A stretch of DNA of 64,000 nucleotides from Pomacea canaliculata (GCF_003073045.1 NC_037592.1:5507924-5571923), one strand, 5' to 3'. Positions 13,101-24,689 are shown, numbered from the stretch's first letter. Notes: a model not told the origin generated them from the sequence alone. Numbers and translations: made by a program.

Positions 13101-16100
13101 CTCTTAGGTCGTGTCTTTCATGAGCTAAACCTCAACGAGTCAATTCGCTATGCTGACAAAGATCCAGTAGAGAAATGGTTGAACGGACTGCTGTGTCTTG
13201 ATGCCAGTGTTATTCCACGCATGTCCTCTGGTTGCCCTGCACCACAGACTTGTGATCTATATTATGTCAACCGAGACACACTTTTCTCCTACCATAAAGC
13301 AGCAGAGGGTTTTCTGCACCGAATAATGGCGTTGTATGTGTCTTCTCACTACAAGGTAAGGATTACTTGATGTTGTTTAAAACAATGCCACTGTAACTGC
13401 ATTAGGTACATCAGTTGAAGTATAATGTCTATAGTTTGGGGTCATTTTCTTTTTAAAGACATTTATAATATCCACCTCATTTTGATCAAGAGCATAAAAG
13501 CAGTCTGTATTTTTGACCAAGACTTTTTCATTGGCAATATGACAATTTCGACCAGTTGTTAACCAATTTAAAGGAAGTCAGATACTATGATGATGACATC
13601 AAGATGCTATTACCCTCACAGCCATTACTGGTAAATCATTAATGTCCAGTTTTTACAAAGCACCAAAACAGGCAAAGTGATCAGTTAGCTTTAGCAAATG
13701 TTCCTACAGAAGTTGAATTAACTCGCTGGGAGATTTGGGGTATCATTCTGACTCCTATTGTGTTGACACATGGTGACAAAAGGTTATACGATGACTCTAG
13801 TCGCATACAGGGCCCAGTGTGTTAAATGTTTCCAAACACTGAGGCATGGATGTTTTGTATGCCAGCTTAAAAACTGAAGGTTAGGAAGGTATATGCAGCT
13901 GATGCGGACCTAAAATGCAGGGGATTTTTAAGGAAATGACTAAAGTGATACAAATTTAATCTTGGCAGATTTTTAAATGCATCCTTGAGCTCTTGGTCTT
14001 TTAATGGTTTCTTTTTTCCTTCCAGAACTCTCCTAATGACCTTCAGATGCTGTCAGATGCCCCTGCACATCATATATTTGTGCTTTTGGGGCCTGTAGAT
14101 ATCTCGAAGACTGCCCTGCCAGAGGTTCTGTGTGTGCTGCAGGTATGAATGTCACGATGTCATGTCTCTTTTTAAGTGCATTTTAGTTAGGACCTGAGGA
14201 GTTTCGAGTTTGCAGACAATTGACAATTGCAGACAATCAGTGTTGCTAATGATCATTTGTGCAGGTTTGCCTTGAAGGTGAGATCTCAAAGACAAGTATC
14301 ATGAACAGTTTAGCACGAGGAAAGAGGGCATCTGGCGATCTTATACCATGGACCATTTCACAGCAGGTAAGACCACTTAAGGCTGACACTTTAAGAATGG
14401 GTTCTAATGTGAGTAGGAAAAAACTCAGACTGTTTAAAGAGTGGCTGGGTTTTCACTTTTCTTTAAGGATGTTTTTGTGCCGCGTGGATTTTTTAGACTT
14501 GAAATCAAGCCTGTAATTGTGAAATTACTCATGTTGTTGTCAAATTACTAATACTGTTGCCAGGTGACTTTTGTCATTCCAAAAATATAAACCTAAAAAT
14601 GATCATTAATATTTTTCATTGGCACTTAACTCTTGCCAGTTTCAAGATGGAGATTTTCCTGGTCTTTCTGGAGCTCGAATTGTTCGGATTGCTACACATC
14701 CTGAGTACCAGGGGGTGAGACCTATAATCTAGTAAAATCTATTTGGATAGAGACACTATGTTAAGCAACAGCTTCCACTTATACTTTAGCAACAGAAAAG
14801 TATATCCTGAGCTAAATCTTCAGTTTTGAAAAGAAATGTCTTGTTTTCTTTGTAGAAATTTCATAAAGTTTGTGGGGATTTCTGGCAGTGAAGATTTTGT
14901 AAAATCAGTTTATAATTGTTTTATAATGTGTTTATTTATGGTATATTATTAAAATTAAAAAATAATAGATTAAAGAGATTTGTTAGAGGTTTCATGTTTG
15001 CTTCCAGATGGGTTATGGCACCAGAGCTATGGAACTTCTGCAACAGTATTATGAGGGTAAACAACCAAGTCTGAGTGAAGACACCGTGCCAGATGAAGAA
15101 AATACAATCACCAATGTAGCAGAGGAGGTCTGTATTTAGAAAGCGTTAGATTATCAGGTGGTGATTCACGATGAATTATACTTTTACATATGCTGTCCCA
15201 TAAAAACATACTGGCCTGTGCACAACTATACTCATGATATAACTTTTGGTCCCATAGATGCAGTAGTAATCAGAATAATTCAGTAAATGCCAGTGTCCAG
15301 TGAGTCACTGGCAGAGCACCGGTCAAGTGATTGGCTGTCCTGAGTTCAGATTTTGTCTTGGTCATGCAAATTCTTTCTCTGCATAGGAAACCTGTTTACA
15401 GGGCCAGTTACATGGCTGTGATATACCCTTTGTTGTTCTTTAATGACCTTTAACCTTGCCATTAAATGGTATCATAAGATATTTTAGGGAGACATCAAGG
15501 TAAATTGGACTATATAGGAAATCGTTTTAGGAAATTACATGTGATTGTTTGGTCATTAAATTTTCTTCTTTTTGAGGATGTTAATTTGCTGGAGGAGAGC
15601 ATTTGCCCTCGGAAAAACTTGCCTCCATTGTTGTTAAAACTGAGTGAAAGACGGCCTGAAAAATTGGACTACCTTGGTGTTTCATATGGCTTGACATCAG
15701 AATTGCTCAGGTGTGTGTTGCGTCAAAGTTTGAAATAATTTTATACCAGCTGGTTTTCTAGCAAAAGGAGAGAGGTGACTGATTAAGATGTTGTCACAGT
15801 GCTGTCTTAAGAAATCATGGAGTATAATGCAATTAGTTTAGAGACTAAACTTGTCTGTTCTAAATGTTTTGATACCTATTTTGCTAAGCATTGAATTTAC
15901 AGCATCGTAATGGTGTTAATAAACCTTTTTAAAACAGTTTAATAACAATGTTGATAGACCCATTTTTCCTTTCTATGTTAAGATTCTGGAAGAAGTGTGG
16001 CTTCTCTCCATTGTACCTTCGACAAACTCAGGTAAGTATTGGAAAGATCTGTTGCAGATAAACCTAAATATCAAAATTTAAGCGTGCAAATATTTGCCTG

Positions 16101-19100
16101 CCGACAGTACTTTAAGCAGATTCAGCAGTACAGTAATTTGAATTCATACCACAAAAAAAAATATTTTCATTTTCAACTTAACAACAGTTTATCATCTGAA
16201 TCTCAGAATGACTTAACTGGTGAGCACTCATGCATCATGCTGAAGATTCTGAATGAGGATGCTGAGGAGAATTCTGGAGATTCATGGCTGCTTGCCTTCT
16301 GGAAAGGTAAATCTAAACTTGTGAGTGAAAACATCACAAAGTAAAATTTTCAAAAGTTCATGTGGGGGAAAAAAAAAAGAAAAGATGGTAACGATTGAAA
16401 ATATTTCAGAATGAGACAGTGCAGGCTATATTGCCCAGGACATTATCTGAATGTAGTTGTAAATAGTATGTTTTGAAAGTACAGATTCTGCAGACAGTAA
16501 CGATAAAAATTTTGAATGCCTCAGGAGCATGATTCATTAGATTTGTACACTTCAGGACTTGAAGGTATCAGACAATAAAAATCATTCTGCTTGTAGATTT
16601 CAGACGGCGTTTTGTCTCACTGCTGTCGTACCAGTTCCGTGAATTTCGTCCTCAGCTTGCTTTAAACATTCTTGAGCAGAAAAGATTTAAGGAACAAAGC
16701 CGAGGTAATTATGTTTTATGTATGACCATTGGTTTCATTTCTAATGCTTATCATATTTGATGTGGTTGCTTGTAATCAGTTCTTTTTAGCTGTCTGAACT
16801 AATATCTAAGAATTTTACTGGGGTTTATTTGGAGAACCAAGTTTATACAGACAGCAGCAAATGGTTTAATTTTAGCTTGGGTAGCTTTTGAAGTTAACAG
16901 TATTGGTTGCTTTTTTAATGTTCTATGTGAAGAGTTACCACTTTGTTAAAGATTATGTTCATTTACAGATCTGCTTTATTGTTCATTTACAGTTCGGTTG
17001 ACCCGTCAAGAGCTAGAACTTTCCATGACAAGTTATGATTTGAAGCGGCTGGAGCTGTACTCACAGAACATGGTTGACTATCATTTGATAGTGGATCTCC
17101 TACCGACACTTGCACGCCTCTTCTTTACTGGCCGAATCGATGTTCATCTTTCAGCTGTACAAAATGTAAGTATAACAATGTTTATTGAGCAGGGAACCAA
17201 TATGCTTTCCCTATTAGAAGTGTTTCATCATTAACTATCAGACAACCCAAGTATTAAGAGCTTAAGAACTACAGCAGATCTTTAACCAAATAAACTACTG
17301 TTCTGGTCTACAGAGTTAGCGGCCCAGGTCATTGTACCAGGTGCTTCCACCCTTGATCATTGCATAGGTCTATGTAAAAAGTGCTGAGCAACCAAATAAT
17401 AACTGCTGTGTTCCTTAACCATTTGCTAATGATGTGTTAAAAAAAATGCAGCATAAAATCACTAGCACTTGGTGAAGGGATTGATGTGCTTGTGGATTTT
17501 GTACTGTATTTCAAACTTGATGTGCCCATATTTTTTTACATCTGTGTATTTTTAACATTATCGTGGGTGTCATCTGTAAAATGATGACAGTCAGTATTGA
17601 GGGATATCATTTCCTTATTTAAGGCACTTTTTTTCCAGGCAGTGATCTTGGCACTGGGCCTTCAGCACAAGACAGTGGATGTTATTGAGAAGGAACTAGA
17701 GCTTCCCTCCAATCAGGTTTTGGCTCTCTTCAACCGCATCATCCGTAAATTTGCACAGGTACCATACAGATAAAAGTGTGCTTAGCCATAATTTTATGTT
17801 TAACCACAGGGTAATTATACTGAAAGTCTGTGGTGATTCATTTACACGGTCCAGGTAGGGCATTTACTGAGTAACAAACCCATTTTTTGATAATATTTAC
17901 TGGCAATATGCCATTTATCAAGTATGTGCATCATCAACATTATTCCTGTTTTGACTCTTTGCCTAACAAGTTGCGGGAAGTGTTTATCTGTTCTTTATAT
18001 TGTACCAGATGACCTGTGTTCATCCTGCTAGCTACCTTGATTCTAGCTGTATGCTCCTGATTGGTTTAACTTGCCTGACAACACATGTGTTTAATGTCGT
18101 GTTCTGTCAATATGCCCTGTAAAGTTTCTGATCCTGATACAAGGACAGATTGGGACAGGTGGTCATGTACAAACAGCCTCAGGTAAAGATAATTTGCCCA
18201 GTTTGCATGCATTCTTTAGCTGTGAAGAAAGATAAGGATAAAGTTCAACAGCCATAATTCTTTCATTCCTCACCAGCAAGTAACAGTGGCTTTACAATGC
18301 AGCTACAGCCGACGGAGGAACTGGATGTGTCAGTGCAACAATGCAAACATTCCTCTTTTTTTACCCCCATCTTCCATTACATAGTTTACCACATGTTGGC
18401 CTCCTGATCTGACTTATCAGTTCCTATAAAAAACTGGTGGATTCACTGTCCAGATGGGACGGGATAAGGGGAGAGCTGGTTGAGTTTGTGGGCTCCCTGA
18501 TCATAAGTCAACTTTAACTAATCAGGAATTAACAGCTGGTAGTTAGTAGGGTGAGATCATAGTCATATCATCTGGTAAGTGCTCAAAGAAAGAAATTTTA
18601 CTGCCCAAAATGGTATTTTAACAATTCTGTTGGGTATACCTTACTTAAACGTCAGTCTACATAAAAGTTGACTGATTTTTAAATTAACTTTCCTGTTGAA
18701 CTATGATCATATCCTGATCCATTGCTCCAGATGTATTATTTATTGATGTGTTTGATGTGCAGCACTTGAATGAAATTGTAGAAGAAGATGTAGAGTCTGG
18801 AATGGTGGAGAGAAAAGAGATCATTATGAAGCCTGCCAAGCAGACATTGGAGGAAGATTTGGTGAGTTAATGATATAATTGTATGCAGCATTGCGTATTG
18901 ATTTTCCATTTTTCTTTTGCTCTGTTATGAAAATTTTGAAATTATAGACATTTTTGCCTGGGATCTTTTTTGCTTATATTTATTGCTGACAGTTATTTGC
19001 AATCCCATAATGGCTAGCAATTGCTAATCCGTTACAATTTGCTGTGACTTATTTTAATGGATGACTTACAGAGAGAAGGAGCAGCTGCAGTAGAAGCTGA

Positions 19101-19840
19101 GCACAAGAAGAGCTCAGCGGCCAGTGTTTTGGCCGATTCTGACCTTTCACAGTTCACCATCCAAGGTTCTGAGCAGAGCTGGAAAGAAGCCTTGAGTGGT
19201 ACGGCCAAGACTGGCATCATCAGTATAAAAGGGTAACACAGCATCTGGTGTTTAGTTTTGAATTGGTCCTAATAAAATAAACCATTCATATTCGTACATT
19301 TAGTTTATTGTGAACAGGGAAACAGCACGGCGCCTGATGTTTAGTTTATTGTGAAAAAGTAAAACTGCTCTTGGCAGTGACACAGGTGTGACAAAATGAC
19401 AGGTGCATGCAGTCCAGAAGTTGGTCATGGTGTGGGTAGGTCATACAGTTGAGCTCCCTGACCCACCTTAAATCCACAACTATTAGATAGGGGTTGGATG
19501 ATGCAGTGGCTAAATGCTTATCACCAGTACAGAGAGAATCAGGTGTCTTGAGGTTTCTGATCTGGTCTCAGGCTTGCTGATCTTTCTCTACATGTGGCAC
19601 CAGTTTGCATGGCTAGCTGCTTTGTCCTAAGTTAGCGATAATTATCAAATCTCCCCACCATCGCTTTCATTCCTGATGAGAACAGAGAAGGTCGTACTAC
19701 CTTTCAATCTTGTCATGCCCTGGCTAATGCAGTAATTTTTCTTCAACAGGTCTTTGGAACGAAAGAGAAAAGCAAAGGAAATAGATATCACAGCTCCTGA
19801 AAGCAAAAAGAAAGGAAAGAAACACAAGCGAAAGCACTGA
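7115..19840 (+). CDS. NAT10: RNA cytidine acetyltransferase NAT10 (Kre33/TmcA family), 26 coding exons
   Basis: NAT10 makes N4-acetylcytidine in 18S rRNA and, with THUMPD1, in tRNA-Ser/Leu, in the nucleolus. Exons: 7115-7222, 7899-7990, 8229-8400, 8694-8816, 9372-9433, 9668-9782, 10061-10168, 10481-10614, 11141-11234, 11366-11464, 11645-11781, 12707-12849, 13108-13355, 14026-14142, 14265-14366, 14640-14714, 15008-15127, 15577-15710, 15983-16031, 16207-16306, 16597-16704, 16993-17165, 17639-17758, 18763-18861, 19072-19232, 19750-19840. All introns are GT-AG and phases agree, giving 1027 aa (human about 1025). The N-terminal DUF1726 domain opens with KKIDNRIRILIENGVA. The RecA-like helicase has Walker A RGRGKSAA near residue 286 and Walker B CIDEAAAIP near 386. 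The GNAT domain has the acetyl-CoA loop YQGMGYGT at 641-648. The C-terminus is a lysine-rich tail typical of nucleolar proteins. Start codon is fixed by homology and by Kozak context. Intron sizes range from about 100 to 1000 bp. No broken exon was seen. Confidence 0.97.
12021..12565. mobile_element. Fold-back (long inverted repeat) element, copy 1, in NAT10 intron 11
   Basis: The segment 12040-12190, reverse complemented, resembles 12400-12550: both arms contain matches such as TATGGAGCAGAC and GTTTACCCTAG-type ends around GGTAGCTA. The arms flank a spacer of roughly 200 bp with no similarity to proteins. A related element lies at 18001-18580 in intron 23. The left end reads TGTACCAGGTGAC and the right end, reversed, is a diverged version. 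No transposase is encoded, so this is a non-autonomous element that could fold into a long hairpin in the pre-mRNA. Confidence 0.6.
15290..15470 (+). mobile_element. Decayed tRNA-derived SINE in NAT10 intron 17
   Basis: The head TGGCAGAGCAC resembles a Pol III A box and GAGTTCAGATTTTG resembles a B box about 40 bp later. The body then reads TTTCTCTGCATAGG and CTGTTTACAGGGCC, which match the reverse complement of the insertion at 21567-21661 and, less well, 19578-19630. The copy is diverged, so boundaries are approximate. Confidence 0.45.
18001..18580. mobile_element. Fold-back element, copy 2, in NAT10 intron 23
   Basis: The left arm (18001-18095) carries TGTACCAGATGAC and GCTAGCTACC, and the right arm (18455-18580) ends with the reverse complement TCATCTGGTA. 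The right arm also aligns with the right arm of the copy at 12021-12565, including the flank-side text CATATCATC followed by an A/T-rich stretch. The spacer differs in length from copy 1. No target-site duplication was clear. Confidence 0.55.
19490..19640 (+). mobile_element. Decayed SINE in last NAT10 intron
   Basis: A tRNA-like head (AGTGGCTAAATGCT, then GGTTTCTGATCTGG) is followed by TTTCTCTACATGTGGC and CATGGCTAGC, in the same order as the SINE at 15290-15470. Both box matches are imperfect and no target-site duplication was found. Confidence 0.4.
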
Positions 19841-20424
19841 GAAGCATGTGAACAGAGACAATAACTGTGATTATGGGGGTGGTGGGGAGTCAAGATCCCT
19901 GTATATTGATCGTGAAATCAGCTGTCTTAACAAAATACTGATTAAACCAAACTGAAAGATGGATTTACCAAAGTTATTAAATTGAATTTTGATAAAACAT
20001 TGCAAAGTGCAAGCTTGTGTATGTGTGTGCATGTGTGAGAACATGATGTGTGAGCATGCTTGGCCAGTACATGTGTAATTCCATTAAGGTATGCATTTAT
20101 AAATGTTTGAAAAGAACTCAAAATATATCCTTACCAATTTTGATACATTATAAGCCGAGTTTACTGAAATGTAGTGAGAAACATATCTGTAAAACATGAG
20201 TTAAAGTAGGTACATGCATGATGGAGAGAGTAAGAACATATCCTACAAAACCGGACAAATGTCGTTATGCATGTCTGATGTCTAACAACTTGGTTGGTCA
20301 GCTGTTCTCTTCATTTTTGAGGGGTTTTTTTTGTTGGTCGCCATCATCTACTTTTTCTTTCTGTATCATTCTATATTCTAGCAGAGAAAAAGTTTAAAAG
20401 AAAGGTAAGGATCACTGCCTAAAC

Positions 20425-20665
20425 ATTTCAGGTCGTTGGGGAGTGAGGTGTCAGCGACCTCACTTTTCTTGGGGCCAGCTTTACATGAAGGTGTTGCCCA
20501 TTTCTCCTTCACTACCTTACCTTCCCCAACCCTCTATGAAGTCAAAGACCCATTCCTGCTCGATGGGGGACTGGAGGGAACTTTTTATGTGCTACTTGGG
20601 TATCAAACCAGCATGCCTCTCAGTTCAGACACCATCACTTTAACCACTTGGACATCCGCTTCCCC
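20425..20665 (-). mobile_element. tRNA-derived SINE, minus strand
   Basis: Read on the minus strand, an A box TGGTTAAAGTG (20646-20636) fits the consensus TRGYNNARNNG exactly, and a B box GGTTTGATACC (20609-20599) differs from GGTTCRANNCC at one base. They are about 26 bp apart, as in tRNA genes. The bases that should form the acceptor stem do not pair, so it is not a functional tRNA. The body continues to about 20425 and ends with CTCACTCCCCAACGACC. Confidence 0.65.
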
Positions 20666-21551
20666 TATCTTCAAGCAGAGAAAAGGCAAGCTGTTGGAAC
20701 AAATTGTCCCTTGGAAAAGGTGTAAAAATAAAGCACTGTAAGATGATAAATTTATGAATCATAAGAGACTGAGGGAGAAGAATCACAAGACAAAGCCATG
20801 TGCAGTATAACAACTGTCAGCCACGTGACCATATTCCAGAAATTTAGTGTAATGAGAGCCAGGAAAAACAGAACATGTACACACTGCCCCACACCCTACT
20901 TCTTGCACACACAGATAAACACCAGTCTCTTACTTGCATCATACAACACACAAACACATCAGACAAATGCACAAAACTGTGATAATCATTAGATCAATTT
21001 TCAGTGCTACTGCAGTTTGTGATATCCGTAAGCAAAATCTTAGAGATATTAAATTATAATCTGCCTTAAGTCCTGCATGACAATTAAGCACCTCACGCTG
21101 ACAAGGGAAGGAAAGACCACATCATGCCTGCCTATGTTATTTTTACCACTGATAACTCCGCATTTCCTGTACTATTTAAACTGAAGTGGTGCGTCCTTGC
21201 TCGAGATTAAAAAAATCCACAAACTTTTCTGCCAGCTGTGTACACTCATTAAGAGGATCCCTATGGCAGCTGTGCGTGGTGGCACAGCTGTATCAAGTCA
21301 GAAAACCTGACAGCAGCCAAACTTGAGAGAAATTTAAGCTGGATAAAGAAAGTTGACCTTATATCCAGACTGTAATCTACTAATACACCAAACGTGCGCT
21401 GTGTAGCTGGAGCTGATGGTTCGAGCCAGAACAGGAAGGGGAGAGTACTTGGGTAAAGGGAAGCAATTAGGTACGCAAAACCACAGGGTTAACTCCCTTC
21501 TGCGTTTGCTTCTAACCTCCCATCCCGCTTTGGGTCTAGGATTACATTTGC

Positions 21552-21676
21552 TATATATTGCACCAAGTGGGGGGAATTGGTGTTTTACGCCGTGTCAGCA
21601 ACTGAGGCTATATTACTGAGTGGCAGCCAGCCCTGTAAACAGATGCCACGTGCAGAGAAAGTATATATTGCACCAA
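21552..21676 (-). mobile_element. Short SINE insertion with 15-bp target-site duplication
   Basis: The 15-mer TATATATTGCACCAA occurs at 21552-21566 and again at 21662-21676, flanking a 95-bp insert (21567-21661). On the minus strand the insert reads TTTCTCTGCACGTGGC then CTGTTTACAGGGCTGG, the same body as the SINE at 15290-15470, so it is a 5'-truncated copy without the tRNA head. Perfect duplications of this length are typical of LINE-mobilised SINEs and show a relatively recent insertion. Confidence 0.75.
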
Positions 21677-21689
21677 ATAAGATGGACAA

Positions 21690-22002
21690 AATTGTGAGAA
21701 GTAAACAGTAGTGCCTACAATTTAATTTCTGAAAACACCGAAGACAGGAAAAGAGCTTAAATGTATGGCACAGTAGATAACTACCTACAACAAAAAGTGT
21801 AATTATGAGATTGCAGTTCTTCAACACAGACAGCGACAAACATCACACTTAAGTTTTTATGTTGTTTGTCCTAATTGAATGTTCATCAGTTGACTGAAAA
21901 AGATTAATAAAGTTGCAAATCCTGCAGGGTTTTTTGTGCAATCTTTTGATTAAATTTAGCAATTTAAATTTATTAGATTTGTACACAATTTTTCTGATTA
22001 CA
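21690..22002 (+). promoter_or_regulatory. Receptor-type upstream block (pseudogene at 22003)
   Basis: The text GAAGACAGGAAAAGAGCTT near 21740 and the following GGCACAGTAGATAACT recur upstream of the receptor copies at 26424 (near 26170) and, in changed form, at 29921, 33565, 38066, 49936, 52227 and 56076. The block ends just before a conserved ACAATGGCGACAACAAA start region. It probably contains the promoter and 5' leader; exact elements cannot be assigned. Confidence 0.45.
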
Positions 22003-22600
22003 ATGGCGACAACAAATACTGTATCGCCTTCAAAAAACGTGAATCTGTCCATTTAGAAAGTACTTGAAAAGACTAAAGGAAAAAAATGGGGAAACATTCA
22101 CCTTCTGTCACCTTATCCTAGCTCAGCTGATCCTTATGGGAGTTCTTGGTAACACTTTGATCTTCTTCATCTACTGGAGGTACTTCAAGGCCAGTTCCAC
22201 AAGAGTGTTTGTCTTGTCTATAGCCGTCATCGACTTGCTCACGAGTGCTCTGTCTTGTTCCAGTTACATCTTTCAACTGTTTTCTGTACCACTTTGTGTA
22301 CCCTTACATCTGTCTGTACCCTTACAGCTTTGTGTATCCTGACAGCTGCGCTTCAATTTTCGTCATTGTCATTCAGAGACTGCCAGTAGTGACCTAGGCT
22401 GGCTTCTAGTGGCTGTAGCTCTGGATCGACGGCATCGTATTTGTCATCCATTAAAACGACAGCTGAGCCCACGCCAAACCCTTTACCTTGTCATCGTGTC
22501 TTTGATTCTGGCCTCTGTAGCCACCTTTAAGCTGCTCGTGTCTTTACAATCTACGAACCTGTCTGATACCAGAAAAGTACTATCACATTTAAGTTACTGA
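22003..22600 (+). pseudogene. Class A GPCR pseudogene, truncated and chimeric
   Basis: The normal start (MATTNTVSPSKN) at 22003 is followed by an in-frame TAG at 22054-22056. Later frames show TM1 (GNTLIFFIYWRYF), ICL1 and TM2, then a small triplication of an 18-bp unit around TTTGTGTACCCTTAC near 22277-22340 that disrupts extracellular loop 1. The TM3 end (VALDRRHRICHPLKRQ) and part of TM4 follow before similarity ends near 22540; TM5-TM7 are absent. The leader and N-terminus look like the MATTN-type copies (29921 onwards), while the TM3-TM4 part is nearly identical to the copy at 23062, so this is a recombinant remnant. Confidence 0.8.
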
Positions 22601-22619
22601 TGCTGATGACTAGGTGAGC

Positions 22620-23061
22620 TAAGTGCGGTTGCATAGTAGATGAGAAAAGAACAAGACGCAAAGGTATTTGTTTTAACAGTTAACCCAACTCAGAACTTTA
22701 CTAAAAATTCTCCCAGTGGACTTCTTTTCTCTCTCTCTTTGAAGAAGGGGTCTGAAGTGGTTCAAGTAGGCCACTATGACCTGACACTGGACCATCGTGA
22801 GAAATTAGCGGAAGTATTGAAGTACGTCCTCGTGCATGACTAGTCACATACACAGACAAGTAAAGACTGTTTACACCATCGCCGAACTATGACGAATAAT
22901 TCCGGATTTCCTCTCCTAAGAGGGATGTAACAATACGTCGAGGCCACGCGCTGTTTTCTTCATTACCAGCTGCAGTGGTCTATTAGTTCGAGATCAGCCG
23001 GAATAGAACCACAACATTTTGTGTTATCCCTGCATCTGTGGAACACCTTATAAAGATCTCC
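22620..23061 (+). promoter_or_regulatory. Leader/upstream block of receptor at 23062
   Basis: This block precedes the intact receptor at 23062 and has diverged duplicates at 28835-29330 and 32185-32665, where no receptor follows. Shared landmarks are CAGAACTTTACTAAAAATTC, TCCTCGTGCATGACTAGT-type text and ATTTTGTGT about 60 bp before the start codon. It contains an open frame of 67 codons (22640-22843) that is not kept open in the duplicates, so I read it as non-coding upstream DNA. Confidence 0.45.
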
Positions 23062-24689
23062 ATGGCAACTGTAAGTGATAGCACATCTGTATCAACCTCA
23101 GGAAACCTGACAGCTGTGGAAAATTTGACTAAATTTGTACAGCTGGCGAACCTTACGCCTTCTGTAATCTTCTTAAGTCTGCTGATCCTGCTGGGACTTC
23201 CCGGCAACACTTTGATCTTCTTCATCTACTGGAGGTACTTCAAGGCCAGCTCCACAAGAGTGTTTGTCTTGTCTATGGCCGTGACCGACTTGTTCACCAG
23301 TGCTCTGTCTTGTCCCAGTTACATCATCCAACTGCATTATCTGTATCGTTTTGTGTACCCTTACAGCTGCGCCTCAATTTTCGTCATTCAGAGACTGCCA
23401 GTGGTGACGTCAGGCTGGCTTCTAGTGGCTGTAGCTCTGGATCGACGGCATCGTATTTGTCATCCATTAAAACGACAGCTGAGCCCTCGCCAAGCCGTTT
23501 ACCTTGTCATCGTGTCTTTGATTCTGTCCTCTGTAGCCACCTTCCCCTTCATTCCTCTAAGGAGGGAAATGACCGTGAGCTTTGGTGATGACCAAGTCTT
23601 TGGTAAACGATGTGAGATCACTGACAGGTTCACTGGGACCGCACACAGAATAGCTGAAAGATGGACACTGATGTTAAGTCTTGCCCTCGGTGTCTTGATT
23701 ATGATTTCGTCATACGTGCACATTGGTTACCAACTTTATAGGCAGAAGAAAAGAAGAGAAATAGCCTTATATATGGAACTACAAGGTAAATTTAGAAAGG
23801 AGGAGGACAAGAATTGGAAGGGTTTTCTCGCCAAAGTAACCGAGGATCAAGAGGTTAAAGTGAAAACAAAAGATGCGTCATCAGGTTTCATTTCAGAGGA
23901 TTTTGTCGAGCTCAGCAAGGACGTCAAGACTACGACCAGCGAGTTCCTTTTGTCGCAGAAAGAATTAGCGTCTGCAAATATGGAAACAGTGGATACGTCA
24001 CTAACTGTGAAAACAGATGTTAGGATGATAACTGTGGGCACAGCTGCTACGTCACCAGGTGTAGATGCAACTGTTCCGTCATCAACTGTGGAAACCTTTG
24101 CTACGTCAGCAGGAGACCATAGTACAGTTACATCAGCAGGAGACAGTAGTACAGTCGCTGTACATCTAGGAAATTGTGACGTGAAAAAAACGAAGGAATC
24201 AAAAAGTCGTCACATGGGCACAAAGATTCAGTCGAGAACAACGTTGATGATGTTCATCATCACCGTCACAGCCATCGTCGCTTACTTACCTTACGTCGTT
24301 GTAGCGTAAGTGTACTTACAGCTGTATCCTCAGCATGAAATTATGTCAATAAATAAATAAGAAAAGTCGATTAATTCTTAAGTGAAAATATTCCTGAGAA
24401 GGAATTGAAGCACGGTTATTATTTTGTTGTAACAAAATCTGTCTTTATGTAGAACACATTTTTAGAATCCGCTAATTACTTTTTTAATTGCAGAAGCACC
24501 AATGAGGATGAATTTGCGTACTGCTTACAGATGGAAAAATGGAGAATGAACTGGTGTATGATCGCTCTGTTGTTTATAAACATTAACAGCATCGTCAACC
24601 CTTTCATCTACAGTTTTTGTAACCCGGCCTTTCGTCACAAGTGTTGTCAGCTTTTGAACTTTCTGCGCAATTTGCTTCCTGTTCGATAA
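23062..24689 (+). CDS. Rhodopsin-like (class A) G protein-coupled receptor, intact, 479 aa
   Basis: Exon 1 is 23062-24305 and exon 2 is 24494-24689; GC joins A across a GT-AG intron of 188 bp, making VVVA-S. An in-frame GTG lies upstream, but ATG 23062 aligns with the conserved start of the paralogues. TM1 has GN (GLPGNTLIFF), TM2 has D in LSMAVTDL, a Cys precedes TM3, TM3 ends LDRRHRICHPL (DRR instead of DRY), and KRCEI supplies the partner Cys in loop 2. Intracellular loop 3 is long (about 175 residues) and rich in Ser/Thr and Lys/Glu. TM6 reads TLMMFIITVTAIVAYLPY with no CWxP tryptophan. TM7 in exon 2 has NSIVNPFIYSFCNP. It differs most from its neighbours in loop 3 and the N-terminus. Ligand unknown; a chemosensory or peptide receptor role is inference. 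Confidence 0.88.

Larger units (their letters stand above)
19841..22002. other. NAT10 3' end and intergenic region before the receptor array
   Basis: ATTAAA signals at about 19941 and 19976 are candidate poly(A) signals for NAT10. The rest is intergenic, with two short retroelement insertions listed separately and, from about 21690, a leader block shared with the downstream receptor genes. No additional protein-coding exon is supported. Confidence 0.5.

Noticed and set aside
20595-20665. Functional tRNA-Leu or tRNA-Ser gene on the minus strand
   Set aside because: A and B boxes are good, but the acceptor and anticodon stems do not pair, and the tail continues as a SINE.
22640-22843. 67-codon open frame upstream of the receptor at 23062
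   Set aside because: Its duplicates at 28835 and 32185 carry stops early in the same frame, so it is not conserved as protein.
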